Positions 57,201-64,000 of a stretch of DNA of 64,000 bases are shown here, piece after piece (the stretch's first letter is position 1; each line of letters starts with the position of its first letter). The stretch is from Paraphysomonas bandaiensis (lineage: Eukaryota > Chrysophyceae): contig CBFFRP010000377.1 in the NCBI GenBank assembly GCA_965644295.1, positions 124,001-188,000 on the forward strand. The letters are read 5' to 3'. Made by a program: the position numbers and the translations under genes. Below the pieces are notes generated by a model that saw only the letters and a list, made by a program, of their open reading frames with translations, was not told the origin of the DNA and did not search any database.

Positions 57201-59976
57201 TAGGAGGTTGGATAGGAGTCGACAGAGGGAACTCCAGCGTTTAGTGGAAAAGTTAGAGCGGTTGGGAGCGATACAACCTAGCTCGGCCACACATTATAGT
57301 CATCCTTTTGTAGTACCTAAGCCGAATAATAAGTGGCGATTGGTGTTGGATTATAAGAATCTCAACAAGGTTACTACCTCTGAAAGCTGGCCAATTCCGA
57401 ACATTAGGGATATGATTTATCGGATTGGTGAGAAACGTCCTAAGTTCTTTGTAGTGATGGATCTCACGTCTGGGTATCATCAGGCGCCAGTGGGCGAGAA
57501 GTCCCGTGCCTGGGTCGCCTTTATTACTCAAAACGGGGTGTACGAGTGGCTCCGGCTCCCCATGGGTTTGAAAGGTGCCCCATCCTACTTCCAGCGGCAA
57601 ATGCAAAGTGTTGTACTAGCGGGTTTAGTATATAAGATTTGTGAGATATACCTCGATGATTGTATTATATTTGCTAGCTCGGAAGAGGAGCTGATTGAGA
57701 ATTTATCAGCAGTTTTAGAGAGATTTAAGAGGTTTGGCCTTACAGTTAACCCTAAGAAGTGTGTCTTTGGGGTCTCGGAGGTAGAGGCTGTGGGTCATAA
57801 GATCAATGAGTTTGGTCATACCTTTACTAGAGAGCGGATTGATAGTATATTGGCTATCCCGCGTCCTAATACCCAGAAACAGTTGAAACAGTTCATGGGG
57901 GTAGCAAATTTTGTAAGAGATTGCGTACGCGAATATGCACTGATTGCGAAACCATTGCATGCAATGTTGGGGAATTATACTAAGTCGCAGGCTCGACGTA
58001 AGGTGTTGCACTGGACAGAGGAGTCCAGTGTTGCCTTTGATGTGCTAAGGGAGCGCATTCATGAGTGTCCCTTGTTATTTTTTATGGATGATGTTTCCCC
58101 CATCTTCCTATATACTGACGCGTCAATAATTGGTATAGGGGCACACTTGGTGCAAGTCGTGGAGGGTCACGAGCGCACAATTGGGATGATTAGTAAGGCG
58201 TTCGACTCAACGTTAGCTAAGTGGCACACCTGCGAGCAGGAAGGTTTTGCCATCTTTTATGCTTTAAATAAGTGGGAATACTTGTTGAGGGATCGACGTT
58301 TTACAGTTCGAACCGATCACGATAATTTACGTCAACTCAAGCAGGAGTATGGCCACATAAAACGAGTGCAGCGCTGGTTTATGTGTTTTCAGTCGTTTGA
58401 TATAGTGTTCGAACACCTTCCAGGGGAGATGAATGTGGTGGCTGATGCTCTTAGTCGAGTTTGTGGGGTGGACGCATCCGACGAGGTCGATGACAATCTG
58501 TGTTCTTCTCTCGAGCGGTGCCTGGAGGAAGAATCGCATACTGAGGATCAGCGCATCCCTAATCACTTCTGGAAGGCAATTAAGGCTTGTCATAATAGTG
58601 TAGTAGGCCACCATGGGGTGGAACGTACAATGGGAAAGTTGCGAAGGAGCAACAATAATTGGAAGAACATGCGTCAGCATGTTATACGTTTTATTAAGTG
58701 TTGTGTGTGTTGTCAAAAGATGTCAACTATTAAGCCGGCAGTGTGGGTTCGGCCTTTTACTCTATCTAAGTATTCCATGGGTGAGTGTATCTATATGGAT
58801 TATATCGAGGGTTTGATTCCCGATGAGTATGGGTATACTAGCATTCTGGTGATGATTGATGCCTTTTCACGGTGGGCTGAGTTATTTCCTACCAAGGGTA
58901 TCTCAGCAAAGGACACGGCACGAGCGTTGTTGCATTATTTTGGCCGATTTTCGATGTGTTCGATTTGTAAGCTCACTTCAGATAAAGGGAGGGCCTTTAT
59001 GTCCGATATTGTTCGGGAGGTGAGATCTTTGTTAGGGGTGGAGCACTCCTTTACAGTAGAGTATTCAAAGGAGGAGAATGGTATGGTTGAGAGGGAGAAT
59101 AAGGAAATTCTCCGTCATCTGAGGAATATTATTTTCGAGAAAGTGGTCTTGAAAAATTGGTCTGATGTGCTGCCAATGGTGCAGCGGATTTTGAATGCGG
59201 CAATCCATGGGTCGACAGGAGTGGCCCCAGCACAATTAGTATATGGAGATGCCATAAACCTAGATGCAGGCTTTATTTTAGATAGGAAGAATTTGTCTCC
59301 AAGGGAGGAGAAGGATCTGTCCGAGTGGGTGGCAGATAGACTCGCAGCTCAGGAGAGGGTGCGAGTGTATGCTCGTCAGAATCTGGAGATTCGGGATCAA
59401 CACCATATCGAGTCCAATATGCCCGAGGGTGTTTCGTCGTACCCGGTGGGGGCATTTGTGCTAGTGGAACACAGGCATAACTCGTTACGGACAGGTCCAA
59501 CGAGCAAGTTGTTGCCCTATTTGAAAGGGCCTATGGAGGTGGTTGGTGTGGAAGGACCAATTTACACCTTGAAAAATTTAGTGTCGAGAGGACAGGCACG
59601 GTATCATATATCTAAGCTGCGGCCTTTTTGTTTTGATCCGAGGGTGGATGATCCCGTACAAGTGGCGTTACGGGATGACGTTGAGGGTACCAAGTTTGTG
59701 ATGGAGAAGATTACAAACATGAGGGGCGACCCTAAGGGTTCGCGGTGGGATTTGTTCTTTGAAGTATACTGGTCAAATTACGATGTTCCGACGTGGGAGT
59801 CGTGGAAGACAGTACGAGGAACAGATGCGTTATTGAAGTACTTGAAGACGCACTCTAGTTATACAGTACGAGCCCTATTACCCAGGAGAGGGAAGAAGCG
59901 CTCCAGGTCTCCAGACACGGCGGCAGAGGAAGTCATTTCAAGTGAGGATGAGTCGTCGCAACAGTCAGGAGTTTGA
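54298..59976 (+). CDS. Gag-Pol polyprotein of the Ty3/gypsy element with a C-terminal chromodomain
   Basis: One frame of 1892 aa with no stop or shift between gag and pol. The N terminus is acidic, then Arg-Ser rich (about 130-225), with a short coiled coil (about 228-250). A gag-like helical region follows, and a zinc-knuckle variant CNVCGRPREWHKSAEC (about 566) with six rather than four residues before His. The protease has LLDTGASANFIS (about 675). The reverse transcriptase has YLDD (about 1117), RNase H has LYTDAS (about 1271). The integrase has an HH...CC finger (about 1437-1480), MDYIEG, LTSDKG and NGMVERENKE, the D,D-35-E set. The end (about 1800-1850) is a chromodomain (FFEVYWSNYDVPTWESW). 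The ATG is only 21 bp after the 5' LTR. Confidence 0.97.
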   Translation: MTRRTRSAKRSEEEKIEERDQEEPMASTSREEEEEAVVSSSELPTQRVAEEESLTTPNVEVVNEGNQGNPEGESGWEVETWAALGEATVDEEGLSLPPNSSSERERVDPQSEERKIKIARKREIREKIRENKEWEASRRSRESPKGGEERSSSEESDRSERSRERSRSYSDSGGEEYEERGRSRRRSSSRREEYYERSGRSRKGRSRDRSSRSSGRRSKRSRREESSRRLRASELELESLRQEVQQLRSSLEGQRSTGGDRSGGAPAIPQQSSIGRAEEASSSSSTLLVTSNDVPPLVALTYDAVEDYIEKCRLYFHKSGGREVDRSLISAKMAAKIDFMRGDVNGKVDDWKDPKVLPSEDFYAFLRKMVKDQGHVEVVEPFQHIREWAREVRTFRNVKDVMDWGADLKLKLEKEEGSGTWEENKVWIEDFKRSLRIDLPFHDQARRNRFLTEKVQPIFESLSEDKRNLLGYLTALHKAVTAIRDGWEAVGPFDLFVARQWPRGSMGGRSEADQRDRKGADQRERKRTHSPARSSQGGSTSAGKAPKRAKSSSQTDVSKVPDSDRCNVCGRPREWHKSAECPLKQAAGANLDPNVKWRECAVAKDILAKRGQHTLPREGWVLRQSGSYGKGSKGESHDVYSDVMAIMALKSFSSLPFITVVVCNEQGRKRTCKALLDTGASANFISKDVAEWLVDSGSIPIPVSKNIAGGFKSASALCERGVSLNVEIFTEVKEPPVLQARIDAWELDLNFELILGVHTVRNLDLVVQCPSAFMSSDKARRVADVVGDSAFPLARERDDQSGGAVSPSLGVHASYPCGGERASVRLPLRKNYNLEVRGKLAPLEVGISDKGEDWSYPAEEQLLSLGEDLSNFSKRSAWDREDMKEIRNDQLESIDSDYLDSEGESPTIPEKVYGSPDLQEKIRGVLVKYKDIFRLEIRKGKPAKLEPFELEVRNPEETWFIPANKLPPRRLDRSRQRELQRLVEKLERLGAIQPSSATHYSHPFVVPKPNNKWRLVLDYKNLNKVTTSESWPIPNIRDMIYRIGEKRPKFFVVMDLTSGYHQAPVGEKSRAWVAFITQNGVYEWLRLPMGLKGAPSYFQRQMQSVVLAGLVYKICEIYLDDCIIFASSEEELIENLSAVLERFKRFGLTVNPKKCVFGVSEVEAVGHKINEFGHTFTRERIDSILAIPRPNTQKQLKQFMGVANFVRDCVREYALIAKPLHAMLGNYTKSQARRKVLHWTEESSVAFDVLRERIHECPLLFFMDDVSPIFLYTDASIIGIGAHLVQVVEGHERTIGMISKAFDSTLAKWHTCEQEGFAIFYALNKWEYLLRDRRFTVRTDHDNLRQLKQEYGHIKRVQRWFMCFQSFDIVFEHLPGEMNVVADALSRVCGVDASDEVDDNLCSSLERCLEEESHTEDQRIPNHFWKAIKACHNSVVGHHGVERTMGKLRRSNNNWKNMRQHVIRFIKCCVCCQKMSTIKPAVWVRPFTLSKYSMGECIYMDYIEGLIPDEYGYTSILVMIDAFSRWAELFPTKGISAKDTARALLHYFGRFSMCSICKLTSDKGRAFMSDIVREVRSLLGVEHSFTVEYSKEENGMVERENKEILRHLRNIIFEKVVLKNWSDVLPMVQRILNAAIHGSTGVAPAQLVYGDAINLDAGFILDRKNLSPREEKDLSEWVADRLAAQERVRVYARQNLEIRDQHHIESNMPEGVSSYPVGAFVLVEHRHNSLRTGPTSKLLPYLKGPMEVVGVEGPIYTLKNLVSRGQARYHISKLRPFCFDPRVDDPVQVALRDDVEGTKFVMEKITNMRGDPKGSRWDLFFEVYWSNYDVPTWESWKTVRGTDALLKYLKTHSSYTVRALLPRRGKKRSRSPDTAAEEVISSEDESSQQSGV

Positions 59977-60182
59977 TCTATGAGTTTTGACGGTTAGAAT
60001 CCGCTCTGTCCAGGTGATGGACACCTATGAGAAGGTTCTCATACATCACAGTTTAGTTGGAGTGATCAGTAGGATAGTAGGGGTGATTTTTGTGGGTGTT
60101 GTTTTTTGTTGCTAGAATGTGTCGTTTTTTAGTTCATGTGCCACATTTTTTTTTCCAAAAAAAGAAAAAGGGGAAGGGGTAG
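59977..60182 (+). other. Untranslated tail with polypurine tract of the retrotransposon
   Basis: After the stop codon there are about 200 bp. The last 26 bp before the 3' LTR are nearly all purine (AAAAAAAGAAAAAGGGGAAG then GGGTAG), the expected primer for plus-strand DNA synthesis. Confidence 0.85.
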
Positions 60183-60374
60183 TGTGGCATGAAACTCCTA
60201 GTTTTAGGGCTGGGAGTTTCTTTCCTTCGGGAAACGTGGGGTTTCCCTTCAGGATACGGTAGTCTAGTGGCTGTAGTTTCATGCCAGACTAGTCATACAT
60301 GATTCTTATATGCATAATAATCATTATATTCCTAGTCAAGGCCTTTTCTTGTTGTCTTGCGTAGTTCCATCACA
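60183..60374 (+). mobile_element. 3' LTR of the Ty3/gypsy element
   Basis: 192 bp with the same ends as the 5' LTR. Three substitutions separate the two, all in the last third. Confidence 0.95.
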
Positions 60375-60599
60375 ATACATACATACATACATACATACAT
60401 ACATACATACATACATACATACATACATACATACATACATACATACATACATACATACATACATACATACATACATACATACATACATACATACATACAT
60501 ACATACATACATACATACATACATACATACATACATACATACATACATACATACATACATACATACATACATACATACATACATACATACATACATACA
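60375..60599. repeat. (ATAC)n microsatellite, right part, about 56 units
   Basis: Continues the array at 53785-54084 after the retrotransposon. Together the pre-insertion array would have been about 525 bp. Confidence 0.97.
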
Positions 60600-60725
60600 C
60601 ACATCTTACATACTGCTGTACAAACATACTACGAACGTATATCTAGAAATCTGGATACGAGGGACACTGCATTGCTGTACAAATCAGAAATCAAACCAAA
60701 CTAAAGCATATTCTAATTGCTACAG
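60599..60725 (+). repeat. 127-bp duplicated block, copy 1
   Basis: From ACACATCTTACATACTGCTG to TTCTAATTGCTACAG. It is identical by eye to 61267-61393 at an offset of 668 bp. Both copies directly follow an ATAC array. Confidence 0.92.
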
Positions 60726-60957
60726 CGGACGGAATACCCCCGTTGCTTTCACACAGTCTACACTACAGGTAGTCAAAGCAAGGTTCTCTTTATAGTTACT
60801 ACAGAACTTCTCAGTAAGAGGAAATTATGCCTCTATTCTACAGCCGTACACTACACACTGCATAATATAACACCACACACCTCTATGTGCCCTATGCATA
60901 TCTTATACAGTCACTTCAAGTACTAAACTGAAAAGAACATCCTCTCATTCCTCTACG

Positions 60958-61268
60958 CATACATACATACATACATACATACATACATACATACATACAT
61001 ACATACATACATACATACATACATACATACATACATACATACATACATACATACATACATACATACATACATACATACATACATACATACATACATACAT
61101 ACATACATACATACATACATACATACATACATACATACATACATACATACATACATACATACATACATACATACATACATACATACATACATACATACAT
61201 ACATACATACATACATACATACATACATACATACATACATACATACACACATACATACATACATACAC
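60958..61268. repeat. (ATAC)n microsatellite, second array, about 78 units
   Basis: Nearly perfect, with ACAC variants only near the right end. It starts abruptly after CTCTACG and is followed by the second copy of the 127-bp block. Confidence 0.97.
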
Positions 61269-61393
61269 ACATCTTACATACTGCTGTACAAACATACTAC
61301 GAACGTATATCTAGAAATCTGGATACGAGGGACACTGCATTGCTGTACAAATCAGAAATCAAACCAAACTAAAGCATATTCTAATTGCTACAG
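61267..61393 (+). repeat. 127-bp duplicated block, copy 2
   Basis: See copy 1. The sequences diverge immediately after CTACAG (GCGGACGG against CCACTGGA). Confidence 0.92.
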
Positions 61394-63094
61394 CCACTGG
61401 ATTAGAATGTTTTGCAGTAGTTTCAATTCCATTGTAGTCGTGCTTGCTGTTGTTTAGAAGATGTATAAGTAATCCTTGTTCCGTGATCCGTGAGAGGCAA
61501 TGAATACCTGGCCAGCTATCTGCATAGAAAACACGTCGGAATTGTATTATTCACTAGCAAACTTGTTGATATCACAGCAGGCATTAATCATATTATGTAG
61601 AACGTAGTCACAAACAAGTCCCTTTCACGCTTTTTACACTTAACTACTTACCTCATGCTCGTTAATTAAAGCATGTATTGAAGGTCTTATTATTAGCAAT
61701 AGGCGTTAAGAATCAGCACCAGTTTAGTAGCTAGATAAACGTCAACCTGTAACTAACTAGCACAAACTCCATTATTCTACTATTTAACGCTACGGAGGCT
61801 GCTTGTGCGTCGCCGCAAACACCAAGGTGCAACCACTTTAGCTCTATCGCTCTAGCTAAGCAAACACCGCGAGTAAGCAGAATGTTGATATACCTGACAT
61901 CTGCTGACTACAGTTTTTTTTAGTCCTTAAGGTGAACATCTTGGATGCTTGACTTCAGCAGGTAGCCTAATATCCCGGTTACCCTTCAGGTGGGCTTCTT
62001 AGGATAGCTATATAGCTATAAGGCACATCATCTACTGTCAATTCCAGAACCCCCTAGTTAATCTTGTATAGTATTGAGTATTGTAACTTTAGTGTGGTAG
62101 GAGCAAAATATAAACAGTTATTCGCCCTTATATGAGCCTTCCAGTACATTCTATTCTACATTTTTACCACATGAGAATATCGGATATGAGATTTCTTGTA
62201 ATACTAGAGGAATAATTTTACCGACAATTTCACATATACTTTGGATCAAGGAATATGAGGGTCGTGTTTTAGTTTGATGTAGTGTTGGTACTATAGAGAG
62301 TTGTCAAGATATATATATCCGAGTTTGGACACTCAAGATTTTACCTACAGTGATTTGGTCACTTTGGGAGGGGTCAGGTGAATAATGTGTGTTAATCAAG
62401 ACTTCATGTATAATAATATGTATATTGCACACAATAATATGCAATCTTAATATTACTTTGTAGATACAACAATGGCAATATATATATATTTAGTTTTATT
62501 TCGTCTCTGTGTAGTTTTTAACTGTGAACTTGGCTAAATTAAATAAATTAAATAATGAAACATCACATACGTACAGTTTTAAAGACATCTAAAAAAAAGT
62601 ACAATGCTTTTTAGTCAAAAGTTAACATCACTATACAGCAATGTATGTTGAGGTTTGCTGTATAATATTATATATATCGTCGGTGTGAAATAGCTAACAG
62701 AATTTTTGTGAGGAATGGGTGAATTGAGTTTCGAAGGAAGTAATTTAGTTCCCGATATAATAAACTTATTCAAGATATTTAAGGCTACGAAACTCGTGAA
62801 GCACTGAGAAATAAATGACAAACATATGTGAACAAGAATAGATGTAAATTGTTACGATTAATAGTTCCAATTCTTCTTGGAAGTGCAGATCTGAAAATAA
62901 CCAGTGCTTGCAGCAAAGCAATATCGAGGTTTACTTAGTACATGGTTAACTTCAGTGATATGTCCATACTTAACTGACTAAAGTAAAATATATATATAAA
63001 GTCCAATCTATGTACACTGTAATTGTGGTCGACCATTTCTGTAGTGGCTACATTTGCCAATCTTCAGTCTTTACCTAACGGATAAAATATACAT
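61394..63094. other. Gene-poor spacer before agmatine deiminase
   Basis: 1.7 kb holding family 1 copy I (61679-61998). The rest is AT-rich and shows no supported gene. The frame at 62615-62821 lacks any family resemblance. Confidence 0.55.
61679..61998 (+). mobile_element. Repeat family 1, partial copy I
   Basis: Left end TGAAGGTCTTATTATTAGCA, then CTACTATTTAACGCTACGGA, GCTTGTGCGTCGCCGCAAAC, ATGTTGATATACCTGACATC, GGATGCTTGACTTCAGCAGG and TTACCCTTCAGGTGGGC, where similarity stops. The second half is missing. Confidence 0.75.
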
Positions 63095-64000
63095 TTAACA
63101 CACTCGGAGTGGTTGTTGCTGTGTTATGCAATGAATTCCTCCACCCCCTGTAGCCAGTGCTGTAACATCAACCATCACCACCTCTCTTTCTGGGAAAACA
63201 CTTCTGAGAATATCTGCCGCTCTATCATCAGATGGCACACCGAATGCCGGAGCAACTACACCACCATTGGGCATGTAGAAGTTGATGTACGAGTTGCAGA
63301 ATGCACCTTTGCATTTCCTCGCAATTTTTAAGTCAAGCGCTTCCTTACTTTCTGGCAAATCTATAATTTCAAGCCTACGGCCTTTGGCATCAAGCGCTTC
63401 TTCGAGCGCACGCCGATTTTTTGTCATTGCTCTCGCGTATTCTCTGTCGTCGCAAGGGAAGGTAGTCGCGTTGAACAGCACCACACCTGGGCGAGCGAAG
63501 CAAGCAATCCCATCAATATGACCATCTGTAATAGGATCCAGTTTAGAGCTTAGTCCTGGAAGCCACACCACTACCTGTAGTATATGCACTGTTTAGCACA
63601 AATTGAGGTAACAACGCAGTCGCGTACCTCTATCCCTAGTGACTTTCGCAGCTCGTCCTCCACTTCTTCGCGACTCCAACATTTGTTGCGATTCATGTTC
63701 AAAACAGACGACTCAGTTATTAGCAGAGTGCCTTCCCCATCCGTATGCAGACTACCTCCTTCTACAGTAAGCTGAGAGCAATATATACTAGAAGAGTCAG
63801 ACAGGGTCGACACAGCCCTGCCCAGACGCGCATCACAATCATAAGGCTTAAACTTCTCACCCCACGAGTTAAAAGTCCAACACACAGATAGCAATCGCGC
63901 CATATCTCTGCTTAAGCAGAATGTGGGTCCAGTATCACGTACCCACACATCATCGATATCGCACACGTATAGTGTGACTGGGTATCTAGATTGAGCACTC
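63095..64000 (-). CDS. aguA: Agmatine deiminase (5' part beyond the window)
   Basis: Exons 63628-64000 (open to the window edge) and 63095-63574, joined by a 53-nt intron, give 283 residues. Roughly the first 80-90 are missing if the family length of about 370 applies. Motifs of the guanidine-modifying fold are present: DIDDVWVRDTGPTF, SWGEKF, VEGGSLHTDGEGTLLITESS followed by LNMNRN, DGHIDGIACF, and the catalytic GGGGIHCITQQQP near the C terminus. The enzyme converts agmatine to N-carbamoylputrescine and ammonia in polyamine synthesis from arginine. Such genes occur in plants, bacteria and many algae or protists. The intron shows that this is a resident nuclear gene, not bacterial contamination. 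Confidence 0.93.

Larger units (their letters stand above)
54085..60374 (+). mobile_element. Complete Ty3/gypsy chromovirus-like LTR retrotransposon
   Basis: 6290 bp from LTR to LTR, flanked by ATAC on both sides. That flank is either a 4-bp target-site duplication or simply the array. Order: 5' LTR, one gag-pol frame, polypurine tract, 3' LTR. The frame is uninterrupted and the LTRs are about 98% identical, so the insertion is recent and possibly still active. Confidence 0.95.

Noticed and set aside
63095-64000. Agmatine deiminase as bacterial contamination or recent transfer
   Set aside because: A 53-nt intron with matching phase, and spacing and repeats like the rest of the window, show a resident nuclear gene. 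Ancient transfer cannot be judged from sequence alone.

Overview
This is a gene-dense stretch of a nuclear genome from a flagellated, unicellular-type eukaryote. The evidence is spliced genes with short GT-AG introns (mostly 45-70 nt), an axonemal dynein docking protein, a tubulin chaperone, PEX19, spliceosomal and snoRNP proteins, and a chromodomain Ty3/gypsy LTR retrotransposon. A secreted protein with Pro-Thr-Xaa (PT) repeats and the PP2C-cyclic nucleotide-kinase fusion point towards a stramenopile-like protist. The exact group is an inference. I saw no bacterial operon, CRISPR array or rRNA.

Layout, left to right: ODAD3/CCDC151-like (-, 5' part), TBCE (+) followed by a truncated 791-bp copy of its 3' end, an EF-hand/WW protein (-), NKAP (+), a PP2C-CNB-kinase fusion (-), an iduronate-2-sulfatase-like enzyme (+), a PHO88/SND3-like ER protein (-), a secreted propeller protein with a PT-rich stalk (+), a repeat-rich gap, an SNF1/AMPK-type kinase (-), PEX19 (-), a SIVA-like Cys-rich protein (+), a gap with LINE remains, RBBP6/Mpe1 (-), a bZIP-like protein (+), a zinc-finger/ankyrin protein (-), a C45-like hydrolase (+), a second repeat-rich gap, BCD1/ZNHIT6 (-), SNRPG (+), an unknown acidic protein (-), a young 6.3-kb Ty3/gypsy element sitting inside a microsatellite, and agmatine deiminase (-, 5' part missing).

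Host genes alternate strand almost perfectly: 16 of 18 neighbouring pairs. Eight pairs are head-to-head with 0.4-0.8 kb between start codons. These divergent spaces hold the ATGT/ATAC arrays and GTATAC palindromes. MITE-like elements, LINE remains and the TBCE duplication lie in the 3'-3' spaces or in the final gene-poor stretch. The genes do not form one pathway. They are mostly housekeeping: flagellum and tubulin, RNA processing (NKAP, RBBP6, SNRPG, BCD1), signalling kinases, lysosomal-type hydrolases and peroxisome biogenesis.

Exon coordinates were derived by hand from splice signals, reading frame and recalled family similarity. They are not transcript-supported.
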